64,000 nt of DNA from Henckelia pumila (taxonomy: Eukaryota > Streptophyta > Magnoliopsida > Lamiales > Gesneriaceae), in contig NC_133123.1 of NCBI RefSeq assembly GCF_033568475.1, positions 24,042,622 to 24,106,621 on the forward strand, in the 5' to 3' direction. Made by a program: the position numbers and the translations under genes. The notes under the pieces are model-generated. The model was not told the DNA's origin. It worked only from the letters and a program-made list of their open reading frames with translations, and ran no database searches. How positions within the stretch are numbered: the stretch's first letter is position 1; each line of letters begins with the position of its first letter. Positions 26,404-38,786 of this stretch are shown here, in pieces.

Positions 26404-26525
26404 TACCCTGCGGGTGGCGTGGCGGATCATGATTGAGTAATATTAGTGGATCCCACATGGGACCCACTGATTTTACCCAATCATGATCCGCCACGTCATC
26501 CGCAGGGTAGTATCCTGCGGGTGGC
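26404..26525. mobile_element. Foldback MITE, near-perfect hairpin
   Basis: TACCCTGCGGGTGGC at the left is the inverse of GCCACCCGCAGGGTA in the adjoining repeats. Inside, GTGGCGGATCATGATTG is matched by CAATCATGATCCGCCAC around a short core, so nearly the whole 120 bp folds back. With the tandem arm at 26186-26403 the structure is like plant Foldback elements (inverted ends built from repeats). Target duplications were not resolved. Confidence 0.65.
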
Positions 26526-26880
26526 ATGTACTAAACCCCATAAATATATGTTAAAGGCTAGAATTATCTATCGCTTGTTTAGCGTAGACAACAATATATT
26601 ATAAATAAGAGAACACAAAAAAGAAACAAGTTGATAGCAAAAAAATAATGTGTCTTAAAGTTTGAACACAAGCTATACATGACAAAAACAACCGTTCATT
26701 GACGAGTAAACGCTTGAAAAATAACGAAGAACAGAGTGTAAAGAATTCGCAATCAAAGCAAAATCTAATAAGGAAAATATATTTCACATTCGAAAAATAA
26801 GCATGAATTCATTTGTAACTGTAAAAAAGGTACAAAATTTAAAAACAATTGAATTATCGATGGACATTGAAGGAAAGAAA
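26526..26880. other. Short intergenic stretch
   Basis: About 355 bp of AT-rich DNA between the foldback element and the copia LTR. Nothing is recognised. Confidence 0.45.
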
Positions 26881-27645
26881 TGTAAGTTCAATTTCCACCA
26901 CTTGCAACCAATCAATAATCCTCACGATCAAAACAGCGAGCCAAGAGTTTAACTCTTTTTTTTTAAGACAAAATTTGCCCCGCCTAGGTGCCAACGGGAT
27001 TGTGCAAAGTGTCTCCCAAGATAGAACGCTTACAACTTTGAGTAGCAGCACTGCAAACTCAAAGAACTTCGAACACAAAGTGCTTTAGGAAACTGAGACT
27101 CTAATAAAAGAAATCAGAAATGAGCGAGTATGAATGATCACAGACGGGGTCTATTTATAGATATTGGAAGGATGCCTCGGACAGTCGCACCACTTCGATG
27201 CATGCATGGCCGAACAGTTGCAATGGTTAGGACCGAAAGGACGCACTCTTTCAGCCGAAAAGATGCACTGGTTCGGACCAAAAAGTTGCACTGAATCGGA
27301 CTGAAGAGTCGCATACTTTCATCTGAAAATGCACTCAGATTGTAAAACAATTAATTTATTTTGTCCAAAAATTTTATATTCATGTTCCAGCCCACGCCCA
27401 CGGTCCGTGCCGGCCGGCCGGACGATGGCGGCGGCGCGCGCGTGTGGCTAATGGTTCGAACCTAGCCTAGACTAGATTCGTTCCTCTTAACAAACATGGG
27501 TACCCCTTGGGGCCCCAACCCATTGTCTAAACTTTGACATTATATAGTGCTATTAATTCCCATATTTTATCAATGTGGGACAATGAGCATAAAGCCTCAT
27601 TCACCATCTCATTTACCATCCATTTTTCCAACAAATTTTCCAACA
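26881..27645 (-). repeat. 3' LTR of the copia element
   Basis: The minus strand starts TGTTGGAAAATTTG and ends GAACTTACA; 765 bp, complete. It contains a G/C-rich block near 27395-27450 and direct GTTGGAAAA repeats at its start. Confidence 0.85.
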
Positions 27646-27654
27646 ATCCCCCAC
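27646..27654 (-). other. Polypurine tract of the copia element
   Basis: The minus strand reads GTGGGGGAT directly before the LTR start TGTTGGAAAA. Confidence 0.8.
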
Positions 27655-28166
27655 ATGAATGTGATTTATGAGAATATGTATGCATATGCTAAAACAGAGT
27701 TTCTTTCAAAAAATTATTGCATGGGGAGAGGTAGCTTGCGGCTTTGAACCTTCCTTAGTGAAATACTATCGGATTTACTAGGCTGCCTAGTGAACGTGAT
27801 GTCTTGAAATATTCAGCCGTTGATGTAAACCAAGACAACAGTATTCACACAATAATTTTTCTCACACTTTATTTGTTCTCATGGTTTTGTCCGTTTTGGC
27901 CCTGGACAACATCTTGGATTCTTAAGTGTTTCATTGAAGCGGCCCGTCTTCACACTTAAATAGGTGACCTCCTATTGTATGAGTATCCTATCATACTCTA
28001 TTTCTTAAATAAATATAGGAATCATTAAAAGTTTGTTAAAACTTAGCCTCACTACTTGCACAGGTTGCACTTTTATCCTAGGAATGAGAATAGATCAAAG
28101 TTTTAAGTGCACGCCAACGTTCATAACTTGATTTTTCCATTGAACCAAGATCTTGGGATCTCCAAT

Positions 28167-31100
28167 CTACAAGGTTGGGTTTCCGCTATGAATATTCTTT
28201 AATTTTGTAGGTTTTAATCCCATTTCTCTTGATAAGCAGTTTACTTGATCTCTCCCTAAACATTTTGTTAACGGATCCGCTAAGTTATCTTTTGATTTTA
28301 CATAATCAACTGCGATAACACCATTTGAGATCAACTGCCTAATGGTATTATGTCTTCGACGTATGTGTCTTGACTTACCATTATACATACTACTTTGTGC
28401 CCTACCTATAGCCGACTGACTATCGCAATGTATCATTATTGCTGGCACTGGTTTCGTCCAACACGGAATATCTTCTAGGAAATTGCGAAGCCATTCCGCT
28501 TCTTCTCCCGCTTTGTCTAAAGCTATGAATTCCGATTCCATTGTGGAACGAGCTATACACGTTTGTTTTGAGGATTTCCACGACACAGCTCTTCCACCGA
28601 TGGTGAACATATATCCACTTGTGGACTTAGAGTCTTTTGTGTCGGATATCCAATTTGCATCACAGTATCCTTCTAGTACGGAAGGATATGTTGCATAATG
28701 TAATCCATAGTCCATTGAATACTTTAAGTATTTAAATAATCTTTCCAATGCTTTCCAATGATTATGACTAGGATTACTTGTGAATCTACTCAATTTATTT
28801 ATTGAGTATGCAATATCAGAACGAGTACAATTTGTAATATACATTAGACTCCCAATTATCCTTGCATATTGCTGTTGAGATACGGGTTCACCTCGATTTT
28901 TGGATAAATGTAAACTTAAATCCACGGGTGATCTTAACGGCGTAACATCATACGCGTTGAATTTCCTAAGTACTTTCTCAATATAATGAGATTGTGTTAG
29001 GATAATTCCTTCAGGAGCTTTTACAATCTTAATTCCTAAGATAACGTCTGCTTTTCCCATATCTTTCATATCAAAATGTTTTGTCAACATTTTCTTAGTT
29101 TTCATGATGATATCATGATTACTACCCATTATGAGCATGTCGTCTACATATAGACAGACAATTACATACGAGTCATGTGTGCCTTTTATATAAACATATT
29201 TATCACACTCATTAATCTTGAATCCATTTGACATCATTGTTTTGTAAAATTTTTCATGCCATTGTTTAGGAGCTTGTTTTAGTCCATACAGCGATTTAAT
29301 GAGTCGACACACTTTTCTTTCTTGACCGGGAGCAATGAATCCTTCAGGTTGTGCCATATATATTTTTTCCTCTAACTCACCATTCAAAAATGCCATTTTT
29401 ACATCCATTTGATGTATTTCAAGATTATTTAAAGCAGCTATTGCTATAAGTACTCGAATAGACGTTATTCTCGTAACAGGTGAATATGTGTCGAAGAAAT
29501 CCAATCCTTCTTTTTGTCTAAATCCTTTGGCCACCAACCTTGCTTTGTATTTTTCCACTGTTCCATCAGCTTTGTATTTCCTTTTTAAGATCCATTTGCA
29601 TCCTAAAGGTTTGCTTCCCGGTGGGAGATCTACTAACTCCCAAGTATGATTTTGCATGATGGAATCTATTTCACTGTTTATGACCTCTTTCCAAAGCGGA
29701 GCGTCAGGACTAAATAACGCTTCGCTTAAGGTCCTTGGATCATTTTCTATAGCATAACTAAGAAAATCAGGACAAAATTTTTTAGCTATCTTAGCTCTCT
29801 TACTACGTCTTGGTTCTTCACTTTCATGAGTTTCCTCATTAGTGGATTCATGAACTCTTTTGGAAGAGCTCTTTTCTTTTCCTTCTTTATAAGAAAAGAA
29901 GTTTTCAAAAAATGCAGCATTCCTTGATTCAATAATCGTATTCTCATGTATATCAGGAATTACTGACTTGTGCACTAGGAATCTATATGCACTACTGTTG
30001 TTTGCATATCCAATTAATATGCAATCTACAGTCTTAGGTCCAATATTCACTTGTTTTGGCTTTGATATTTCTACTTTCGCCAAACACCCCCACACTTTCA
30101 AGTATTTGTATGAGGGCTTATGTCCTTTCCACAATTCGTAAGGAGTTTCATTCTTCTTTTTATGTGGAATTTTGTTAAGAATATGATTTTCCGAAAGTAT
30201 TGCTTCCCCCCACAAGTTTTGGGGTAGTCCAGAACTTATTAGCATGACATTCATCATTTCTTTCAGAGTACGGTTTTTCCTTTTCGCAACACCATTAGAT
30301 TGTGGTGAATAAGGAGCAGTTGTTTGATGAATAATGCCCGATTCTTTGCAAAATTCTTCAAACGGAACAACATATTCACCTCCTCTATCACTTCGAATTT
30401 TCTTGATTCGTTTGCCTAATTGATTTTTAACTTCATTTTTATAGGTCTTAAATGCTTCAAGAGCCTCATCTTTGCTTCTTAAAAGAAACACATAACAGAA
30501 TCTTGTACAATCATCTATGAATGTAATAAAATACTTTTTCCCACCTCTAGTTTGTACAAACTTTAAATCACACACATCGGTGTGAATTAGTTCTAGAGGT
30601 ATTGTACTTCTTTCCATAGTGTGAAAAAGTACTTTTGTTAATTTAGCTTCAACATATACTTCAAATTTGTAGTTTGAATCAATCTTAGTCCTTGGAATAA
30701 GATTTAGTTTTACAAGTTTTTTCAAAGTGTTGAAGTTAACATGTCCTAATCTAGTATGCCATAAATTAGAACATTCAACCAAGTAATTCAAAGCATTAAC
30801 TTTATTACTTTCAAGATCACGAAGTACAGTCATTACACTCATCTTGAACAGTCCCTTTTCTATATATATTTTTCCTAGGAACTGTCCATTTTTCATGATT
30901 ACAACTTTTCCAGCTTCAAAAACTATTCTAAATCCGGCCTTAACAAGCCTAGAACCGGATACAAGATTCTTTCTTATGTCCGAAACATGAAGGACATCAA
31001 TAAGAGTAAGCTTTTTTCCTGAAGTCATCTTGATCACCACTTTGCCTAATCCAACGATCTTAGAAGTCGCATTGTTACCCATATAGAGCTCTCGTCCACT

Positions 31101-31985
31101 TATAGGAGTATACTTCGAGAATAACTCCTTGTCAGCACATACATGTCTTGTAGCTCCAGTGTCGATGAACCACTCTTTAGGATGATCAACCATATTAGCC
31201 TCGAAGATTACTGCTGACAGATCTATCTCGGATAAATCAATAGGCACAGATTTGTGTTGGACCACATTTGCCCGGTACTGATTGTCCTTCTTCGGTAAGC
31301 GACAATCCTTGGCTTTGTGGTTCGATTTCCCACAGTTCCAACAAGTCCCTTTCCACTTCTTATTCTTCCCTTGCTTCAAATCTTTTCCAAACTGTTTCCT
31401 TTTATTCGTAGCGTTTGGCTCCACCAGGTTTGCCTTTGCTTCCATCGGCATTTTACCAGCTTTGATCTTCGCTTTGCGATTGTCTTCCTCAATTCGCAGC
31501 CTGACGATCAAGTCCTCGAGCCCTATTTCCTTGCGTTTGTGCTTCAAATAGTTCTTGAACTCTTTCCATAAGAGTGGCAGTTTTTCGATTAATGCAGCCA
31601 CTTGGAAGGATTCACTGATCATCATCCCTTCAGCCATTATATCATGAAGGATGATTTGGAACTCTTGCACTTGGCTAATCACCGTCTTGGCATCAACCAT
31701 TTTGAACTCGAGAAACTTACCGACTACGAACTTCTTCGTGCCAGCATCCTCAGTCTTGTACTTTTTCTCTAAGGATTCCCATAGTTCCTTAGCAGTCTTG
31801 GTTGCAGAATATACACTATACAGTGTATTGTCCAACCCATTTAGTATGTAGTTTTGGCACAAGAAGTCGCTGTGACACCATGCATCGAAAGCAGACCTTG
31901 CTTGTGTGTCAGCATTCGGCGCCGAAACAGCAACAACATCCTTCAAAAACCTTGCAAGATGAAGAGTTTTGAGATAAAACAACAT
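28167..31985 (-). CDS. copia gag-pol polyprotein (long ORF, 1272 codons)
   Basis: From the N-terminus: gag domain (UBN2/retrotran_gag_2 type; [19 protein letters not shown]), CCHC zinc knuckle [14 protein letters not shown] near 215, aspartic protease [12 protein letters not shown] near 270, GAG-pre-integrase ([17 protein letters not shown]), integrase core (IHTDVCDL ... [11 protein letters not shown] ... IRSDRGGEY), RT ([20 protein letters not shown]; catalytic LYVDDML) and RNase H ([19 protein letters not shown]). The gag coding sequence probably begins further upstream, near 32163. The single-frame gag-pol organisation is normal for copia. About 500 bp of non-coding DNA separate its stop from the polypurine tract. 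Confidence 0.9.
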   Translation of the reverse strand: MLFYLKTLHLARFLKDVVAVSAPNADTQARSAFDAWCHSDFLCQNYILNGLDNTLYSVYSATKTAKELWESLEKKYKTEDAGTKKFVVGKFLEFKMVDAKTVISQVQEFQIILHDIMAEGMMISESFQVAALIEKLPLLWKEFKNYLKHKRKEIGLEDLIVRLRIEEDNRKAKIKAGKMPMEAKANLVEPNATNKRKQFGKDLKQGKNKKWKGTCWNCGKSNHKAKDCRLPKKDNQYRANVVQHKSVPIDLSEIDLSAVIFEANMVDHPKEWFIDTGATRHVCADKELFSKYTPISGRELYMGNNATSKIVGLGKVVIKMTSGKKLTLIDVLHVSDIRKNLVSGSRLVKAGFRIVFEAGKVVIMKNGQFLGKIYIEKGLFKMSVMTVLRDLESNKVNALNYLVECSNLWHTRLGHVNFNTLKKLVKLNLIPRTKIDSNYKFEVYVEAKLTKVLFHTMERSTIPLELIHTDVCDLKFVQTRGGKKYFITFIDDCTRFCYVFLLRSKDEALEAFKTYKNEVKNQLGKRIKKIRSDRGGEYVVPFEEFCKESGIIHQTTAPYSPQSNGVAKRKNRTLKEMMNVMLISSGLPQNLWGEAILSENHILNKIPHKKKNETPYELWKGHKPSYKYLKVWGCLAKVEISKPKQVNIGPKTVDCILIGYANNSSAYRFLVHKSVIPDIHENTIIESRNAAFFENFFSYKEGKEKSSSKRVHESTNEETHESEEPRRSKRAKIAKKFCPDFLSYAIENDPRTLSEALFSPDAPLWKEVINSEIDSIMQNHTWELVDLPPGSKPLGCKWILKRKYKADGTVEKYKARLVAKGFRQKEGLDFFDTYSPVTRITSIRVLIAIAALNNLEIHQMDVKMAFLNGELEEKIYMAQPEGFIAPGQERKVCRLIKSLYGLKQAPKQWHEKFYKTMMSNGFKINECDKYVYIKGTHDSYVIVCLYVDDMLIMGSNHDIIMKTKKMLTKHFDMKDMGKADVILGIKIVKAPEGIILTQSHYIEKVLRKFNAYDVTPLRSPVDLSLHLSKNRGEPVSQQQYARIIGSLMYITNCTRSDIAYSINKLSRFTSNPSHNHWKALERLFKYLKYSMDYGLHYATYPSVLEGYCDANWISDTKDSKSTSGYMFTIGGRAVSWKSSKQTCIARSTMESEFIALDKAGEEAEWLRNFLEDIPCWTKPVPAIMIHCDSQSAIGRAQSSMYNGKSRHIRRRHNTIRQLISNGVIAVDYVKSKDNLADPLTKCLGRDQVNCLSREMGLKPTKLKNIHSGNPTL

Positions 31986-32185
31986 CTTCTGCTGCCATGT
32001 CTTGAAGTCAGTACCAGAGAACTTTTCAGGTCTCTCGGCATGCGCATTAGAAGCAGCAGGGGCCGTGACAATAGCCGGTGTAACAGGAGGCGGCGTAACA
32101 GGGGGCGGTGGTGGGGGGCGTAACAGAAGGCGGCGTGACTTTGGCAGAAGGATCAGTAGCCATCATACAAATTTTGTCTTAAACT

Positions 32186-32828
32186 TGTAAGTTCAATTTT
32201 CACCACTTGCAACCAATCAATAATCCTCACGATCAAAACAGCGAACCAAGAGTTTAACTCTTTTTTTTTAAGACAAAATTTGCCCCGCCTAGGTGCCAAC
32301 GGGATTGTGCAAAGTATCTCCCAAGATAGAACGCTTATAACTTTGAGTAGCAGCACTGCAAACTCAAAGAACTTCGAACACAAAGTGCTTTAGGAAACTC
32401 AGACTCTAATATGAGTATGCAAGAAGAGAAAGAAATCAGAAATGAGCGAGTATGAATGATCACAGACGGGGTCTATTTATAGATGTTGGAAGGATGCCTC
32501 GGACAGTCGCACCACTTCGATGCATGCATGGTCGAACAGTTGCAATGGTTAGGACCGAAAGGACGCACTCTTTCAGCCGAAAAGATGCACTGGTTCGGAC
32601 CAAAAAGTTGCACTGAATCGGACTGAAGAGTCGCATACTTTCATCTGAAAATGCACTCAGATTGTAAAACAATTAATTTATTTTCTCCAAAAAGTTTATA
32701 TTCATGTTCCAGCCCACGCCCACGGTCCGGTCCGTGCCGGCCGGCGGCGGCGGCGTGCGCGTGTGGCTAATGGTTCGAACCTAGCCTAGACTAGGTCCGC
32801 TCCCCTTAACAAACATGGGTACCCCTTG
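32186..32828 (-). repeat. 5' LTR of the copia element, outer end missing
   Basis: It matches 26881-27510 closely and ends at GGGTACCCCTT, where a MITE-like sequence takes over. A TATTTATAG-type motif is present near 32473-32481. Confidence 0.85.
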
Positions 32829-33432
32829 CTGTTTGACTAAACTTATTAAAAAGAGCTTATAAGCTCATAGAGTTTAAAAGTTATTTTACGAGCTTATAAG
32901 CTGTTAGAACTTATTTTAAAAATAAGATGTTAAAATGTTTGAATAAACTTATTTTAAATAACTTAAAGATGTTAATGTGTTTGGTATTATAAGATCTTTT
33001 TATCTTCAAAATTACCAAAAAGGGTATAATTATATGAAAATAATGTTTCGAGTTATACATATATGAAAATAGTTTTAGAATAAACATATATTAAAAATAA
33101 AATTGTTATAATATTTTATTTTAGAAAATTTATGTGATTTGGAATTTTTTTTAAAAAGTAATATTTAATATTTAATGGGTTGAGGATATGATGGAGATTT
33201 AGTAAAACATTTAAGGATATTTTAGAGAGATAGAATGTTAAAATAAGATATTTTTGAAAAAAGTACATCTCCTTGCTTTTTTAAAAAACAACTTATAAGC
33301 TGTCAAACAGCTTATTTTGACAGCTTATAAGCTGTTTTTAAAAAAAATTATCAAACAAAAATTTAAAACTTAAAAGCTCTAGAACAACTTATAAGTTGTT
33401 TGAAAGAGCTTTTAAGCTCTGCCAAACACCCT
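32829..33432. mobile_element. MITE, hAT-like ends, about 600 bp
   Basis: The right end read inverted starts GGGTGTTTGGCAGAGCTTAA, and the left end reads GCTGTTTGACTAAACTTA; both then carry AGAGCTTATAAGCTC-type blocks. The sequence is full of AGCTTATAAGCT palindromes (32858, 32890, 33292, 33322) that let the arms pair. GTGTTTGG ends are typical of hAT-type MITEs. Target duplications were not resolved, and the left border coincides with the end of the copia LTR remnant. Confidence 0.6.
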
Positions 33433-34097
33433 CTAAATTTAGTTTATGCTAACTCCATCGGTGTTGTAGAACAATTAAAATATGACGTCTCAACTATTGT
33501 ATGACTTGTAAAGACTTGAATTATATGGTTTATGTTACGTAAACATGATTCCCGGAGAAGAGTGATGGTAGCCATCCAAATAACTATATCAATGGCATTA
33601 CGAAAAGTGTGAGTCAACAATGGAAACGTAGTTGCCTTCTTATTATTAATTATTATTATTATTATTATCGATTTTTTTCTTGGCAATATTCATCACAAGA
33701 ATTAAATATAACCTATTAATATTACATTTATTTAATTATAATTTAATACCCAATAATAATAACAATAACGTTTGTTTGACTTTACTTTCCCCTATTCTCA
33801 TCCACCAAAGAAGAATGAGACTTCGAAATTTGTGATGTACGTGAGTACGTCGACTCTTCTATGCAACTTCAATTTTCAATAAACACAAAAAATTTACGCA
33901 CTAAAGTTAATCTTATTAGTCAACCTTTTAAGATACATCTCTCGTTTAATCTATAAAAAAATATTATTTTATATTTAAATTATTTTTTTTTACAATTTTT
34001 TTTAAAATTATGCTATGAATAAATATTATGTAATATATATTTTGATTTGAGTTAAATATGTTACTTTTAAAGGCACCGTTCTGTTCACTATATTACT
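33433..34097. other. Intergenic, nothing recognised
   Basis: AT-rich DNA with an ATT microsatellite near 33641-33670. No gene is seen. Confidence 0.45.
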
Positions 34098-35020
34098 AAT
34101 ATATGCAGGGGTGGATCCAGGATTTCGGTCATGGGGGGCCGCTTATAAGTAGACACAAGATTAAAAAAGAAAAGACAAATTATATAGTCAGTTATATTCA
34201 GCTAATTAAGCATCAAATGTATGTTTCGAACAAAATATTTACATATTAAAGGAATTTGACGTTCATTAGAAGTTTTAAAGTTTCGATGATAACATCAATA
34301 CAAAATTTTTTGGCAAATATTTTTTTAATACATATCATCAATGCATACAAAAAATAAAATCATCGTCCATTTAATTTGCTCATTCTCTTTTATTTATTTC
34401 AAATATTTATTTTATTACTTTCAAATATATATATATGTATATATATCATTTTATTTTATACTCAATCCATCCCATATATATATACTTACTTCTTTTTCAC
34501 ACATATCAACAATTTTTTTTTAAAATGTCAATTGGTAAATAACTTTTCAATTTTAATTTAATGAATACTTATATGTTGTAAAAAATTATTGAAAGTAATG
34601 TATATATTTAATGAAAGTCTAATTAATTATATGAGCATATTAATGAAAAAATGCGGAAAAAATATTTTTATAATTATCATACAAGCCTATATATTTTAGA
34701 AAAAAAATATAAAAAAGTGATTATATATGAAACATAGTATAATGTTAGTCTTTAGATGATAAATTTTAAAGATATCAATAAATATATAAATATTTTAGAT
34801 ATTTGAAATTTATTTCGATTAATATGGTATCTTTTTTTTATTTGTTATTATAATGTCATTATATTTTACATAATTTTAGATAATAAATTTTAAAATTTTC
34901 AGTAAATAAATAATTTATTATTAGTTAAATAATAATAATAATTTAGATATATTTGGTGACATTAACAGAGAAGAGAGAAATATCAAATAAGAAAACAAAA
35001 TAGGATGGAAGAAAGAAGAA

Positions 35021-35167
35021 GGAAAACAAAAGAGATAATAAAAGGTAAAAAAATAAATATCTAAAAGGAGGAGGGGATTGAATATTGATGGGAGAAAGAA
35101 GGAAAACAAAAGAAATAATAAAAGGTAAAAAAAATAAATAAATTCTTAAAAGGAGGAGGGGATTCAA
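35021..35167. repeat. Tandem duplication inside the hAT element, 80-bp period
   Basis: GGAAAACAAAAG starts at 35021 and 35101, and both copies continue into AAAAGGAGGAGGGGATT. The second copy runs into the tRNA-like segment. Confidence 0.75.
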
Positions 35168-35222
35168 ACCTTGGTCCATAAAGGACGTAGAGGAGCGTCT
35201 TACCACTAAGCTACATTAGCTT
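35150..35222 (-). other. tRNA-like segment (Pol III A and B box) within the hAT element
   Basis: The minus strand has TAGCTTAGTGG (35203-35213), fitting a tRNA A box, and GGTTTGAATCC (35160-35170), fitting a B box, 32 bp apart. A normal tRNA cloverleaf cannot be drawn with confidence. It is a decayed tRNA or SINE head captured by the transposon rather than a working tRNA gene. Confidence 0.5.
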
Positions 35223-35361
35223 TTGTTCAAAATTATAGCGGCCATTCTTATATATTAAGTTGCATAAAAATTTTAGTTATATAGCACTAATTTTTTTTAA
35301 AATTTTTGGTGGGGGCCATGGCCCCCCCGGGTCCTATAGTGGATCCGCCTCTGAATATATG

Positions 35362-35746
35362 TCTAACCCATCTCATCTCATCTCACGTTCTTCTCATCAT
35401 ATTATTTATCCATATATTAACTATTTATTTTACATCAATCAAATCATTAATTATTTATCTTACATCAATCAAATCATGGAATTTAAATTACTATATTATC
35501 TCTTATAAATAATATAATTTTTATTTTATTTATTGTTAAAAGGACAAAATAGTCATTTAATATTTTTATATAAAATTTAATCAATCAAATCAAATAAACT
35601 ATAATCTATCAATCAAATTCAATATTATTTTAACTATTATTTCTTATTTATTTTTATTACATTATATTACTTATCTATACATTACTTATATCATACCTTA
35701 AACCAAACGTCGCCTAAAAGTATTGTTTTTTATTGTACATATGTTG
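35362..35746. other. Intergenic between the hAT and Athila elements
   Basis: AT-rich, with the short direct repeat TTACATCAATCAAATCAT (near 35431 and 35460). No gene is seen. Confidence 0.45.
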
Positions 35747-35751
35747 TGAAA

Positions 35752-37171
35752 TATTCTCGCAAGCGTACGAGTGTCAAGTTTTAATATAGTGATAAAATCA
35801 GATATCGATCCCACAGGGAGTAAAATGAAAATATTTAATGCTTGTAATTAGAATAGTCTAAACTTTATCTAGAAAATTAAACTTTGAGAGTTTTGCAGTA
35901 AAATAAAAATAAGCAGATGATTTTGAAAAGCACGCACATAACTTTAAGATATAATCAATCAGAGAAAATGGTCTAGAGGTTAAGATTTCACCTGGTTTCA
36001 ACAACAATCAATCCTAATTAATTAATCTTCATGAATTCCAGTCAATTAATAACCAAGAACACTTAAGTGTATTATTCCCTCTCCCGAGTGCCGAATAAAA
36101 TATATCAACTACAATTCAACTCCAATATCCCTATTAAGAATCTACTTGCAGCGATCAATTCAAGACGATGTTCTTTTTAAAAGCTCTGTTAAAATTATTC
36201 ACTCTTCCGAGTAATATAAATAGTTAACAGTGTATTTTCAATTGGTCATATTCAAAATCTCCTCTCCCGAGTGCCAGATTTCAAATAAATATTACAAATC
36301 AATTATTGATCAGATAATTGAAAAGACAATCAATTCTAGAAAAAAAACAATTAATCTAGAAGAAACTCAATCCAATAAAATCAAGAATTCATGAAAGTGT
36401 CTACACCAGGTTCCATCCGACCTCTAGACTATAAAAATTTAGTTCATAGTAAAATTCTGAATAAAATAAAACATGTTCGAAAATCCAGACATATTCAGAA
36501 TTAAATAAATAAAAGAAAAAGGAAACAAATCCGTCTTCGATGCCGTGTCCGGTCTATCGAACTCCGTCTTTGTTCTTCAGATTAAGCTCCAGAAAATCCC
36601 AGAAAAATCTCACGATCAAATCCACAAAATATTTCTCTGATATTCTGTATGTGTATTATGTGGCGGCTCCTCCCATCTCAGACTAAAAAAATCTCTTTTT
36701 ATAGCGCACTCAAAAGCCCAAGAATAAAGTCCAAATAGAAAGTTTCCTTCCCGATTAAATCTTTCAACTCTAGATTTACGCGACGAGCGCCCGCTCCAGC
36801 AATCCATGCGGGCGCGCATAGACCTCTGACTCCAATTCTTCAATTCTCCCAGAACTTAGCGCGTTAGCTCTTCCTCTTCCATTCTTTAGCGCTAAAAGTA
36901 GCGCTAAACTTTGAGTCCAAAGCCCATTAACCAAAAGCCCAATTCTTGTCTTTACGTTCTTTCCTTCTTCTTTTCTTTACTTTTCTTTTCTCTTTTCTTT
37001 TAATTCTTTTTTTTTCTTTTCCAAATAAATTCAATAATTCTTCTTTTCTCCACAAAATTACATAATTCACTGTAAACACAAAAATACTAAAATACCCACA
37101 TAAATCTGCTCGAAACAAATATTTAACCATTAAAATCATATATAAATTAAGTTTATAAAATACACTTATCA
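35752..37171 (-). repeat. 3' LTR of the Athila-type element
   Basis: The minus strand starts TGATAAGTGTATTTT and ends TTTCACAACA; 1420 bp. It contains a pyrimidine/purine-rich stretch (36951-37021) and AGCGCTAAA repeats near 36888-36908. Confidence 0.88.
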
Positions 37172-37181
37172 AATACCCCCG
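37172..37181 (-). other. Polypurine tract of the Athila-type element
   Basis: The minus strand reads CGGGGGTATT directly before the 3' LTR start TGATAAG. Confidence 0.7.
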
Positions 37182-38786
37182 AACTTAGATTTTTGCTAGT
37201 CCCGAGCAAAACTATTCAAAACAATTAAATTCCAAAAACTACTACTACCCAACAACCAACAAGAATAGTCAACAAATAATATGGAGCAATAGCATCTGCA
37301 ATGATTTCAAAAAATTTCAAATCCAATCTCATCCAACCCACTAACACTTAAAAATTTCAGTCAGAACAAAATAACCTCATAAACTCACAATCTCTGCAAC
37401 TCAAGTTCAAAACACCCTTATCCAAATTCAATTCATACATTCATAGATCATGAGGACTTTTCAAGGTATCATAGGATCAAATAAAGGATATTGAATCAAA
37501 AACACTCACAATCAGGTAAATGAAACGAATAAGCATGTGTAAGTGTTTCGATCAAAATTCATAATCATTAAAAGCATCAATCAACAGTCCATAAGCTAAA
37601 TTCTCGCAACTCTTCTCCACTAGTATATTGGGCAACTGAGACTCGGTCAATAAGACTTATTCAGCTTATAATGTAAGGCCTGGCTCATGGCTACAAATAA
37701 AGGATTAAGAATTCTAAATAAGGAGTAATTTAATGCATAAACTCTAATTTCGAATCCTTTTCTTGCACAACTTCACACTTTATTTTTCCACTTCATTGAT
37801 TTTTCAAATTTTTCATTCTTCTTTTTCACAACTTTTTCTATTTTTCCCAACAATTTCTTCCAAAACTTTTTCAACACATATATTCTTTTTTTTTTAAATC
37901 TTTTTTCTACTACCTCTTTTCATCTTTTCAATTCATTCACCACACCATTCCATTTTTCATAAATAAAAATAGGAGCATACAACATTTTAGCATTCAAATT
38001 ACTCCCTTAAAGGTAGAAAATAGTGTTTAGGCTATTCAGGTAGTCAATGTAGGACCTTGAAATAATGACGAATGGGGGTTTAATCACACGTTTACACACA
38101 TGCCATTCGATTTTCAATAAAGCTCAAACAAGGTACTAGAGATACATATTAATCGGAGGGTATCTTGAAAAGCTCAAACGAATTCAGAAAAATCGACTAA
38201 ATCATCCTTAATCTCAGTTTTGCCCGTATTTCGCCTCGAAGAATGTTCGAACTAGTTCTAGACAAGTCTCAATCCACAATTAATTCATACAAATTCCAAT
38301 CAGTGCAGAAAAAATAATCATCAGCAGTAAACGATGATTTTTCAACAAATTTCAGATCATGTACCTCAATGTACTCATATAAGTGTAAGCTCAAATAGGC
38401 AACTAAGGATAAAATTTTTCAATGAAAATTAGGCCCAAAAATTTCAAACAATGCCTCAATCATATCTATGTTTGTATGTCTCAAAAATCAGATTCAAGTA
38501 TTAATCACAAAGTATATAGGAAATTTTTCATTCACTTGGTTCCATTTTTTCAAAAATATTTGTCAGATAGGTGAACAATCATGAATTTCAGTTATAGCAC
38601 AAAAAAATATTTCATCATTGGCCATGCATCCATATCTTTCCTGACTTCTTTTAAATTCAACTAAATAAAACTCAACAAAAATGTAATCTATGAAATTCAA
38701 AACTCAACTTTCAACCAAACAACTAAATCAAACATTGATTCACCCCCCCAAACTTAATGTAATCATTGTCCCTAATGATTAAAAAC
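37182..38786. other. Athila 3' internal non-coding region
   Basis: About 1.6 kb between the nested Tekay element and the Athila polypurine tract. AT-rich and pyrimidine-rich on the plus strand, with no ORF of note. No envelope-like ORF is recognised. Confidence 0.5.

Larger units (their letters stand above)
26881..32828 (-). mobile_element. Ty1/copia LTR retrotransposon, probably Tork (Tnt1-like) lineage
   Basis: One long gag-pol ORF in copia order (protease, integrase, RT, RNase H) lies on the minus strand between direct repeats at 26881-27645 and 32186-32828. A polypurine tract abuts the left LTR. The right (5') LTR is shorter at its outer end, where a MITE begins. The shared part of the LTRs differs by about 2% plus some indels, so this insertion is much older than the Tekay element at 140-10013, of the order of 0.8 million years at 1.3e-8 per site per year. 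It is nearly whole but has one or two breaks. The matching target duplication is not available because the outer end of the 5' LTR is missing. Confidence 0.9.
34106..35353. mobile_element. Non-autonomous hAT-type DNA transposon
   Basis: The ends are CAGGGGTGGATCC (34106-34118) and, inverted, CAGAGGCGGATCC (35341-35353). The 8-bp duplication AATATATG flanks the element at 34098-34105 and 35354-35361; 8 bp is the hAT hallmark. The subterminal regions carry GGGGGGCC / GGGGGCCATGGCCCCCCC stretches. The interior is AT-rich, has no transposase, and includes a local duplication (35021-35160) and a tRNA-like segment near the right end. Confidence 0.85.

Noticed and set aside
26452-26465. TCCCACATGGGA, resembling the snRNA upstream element
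   Set aside because: It is the palindromic core of the foldback MITE; no TATA box or snRNA sequence follows.
27558-27590. Another snRNA-like USE on the minus strand (TGTCCCACATTG)
   Set aside because: It lies inside the copia LTR with no snRNA downstream.
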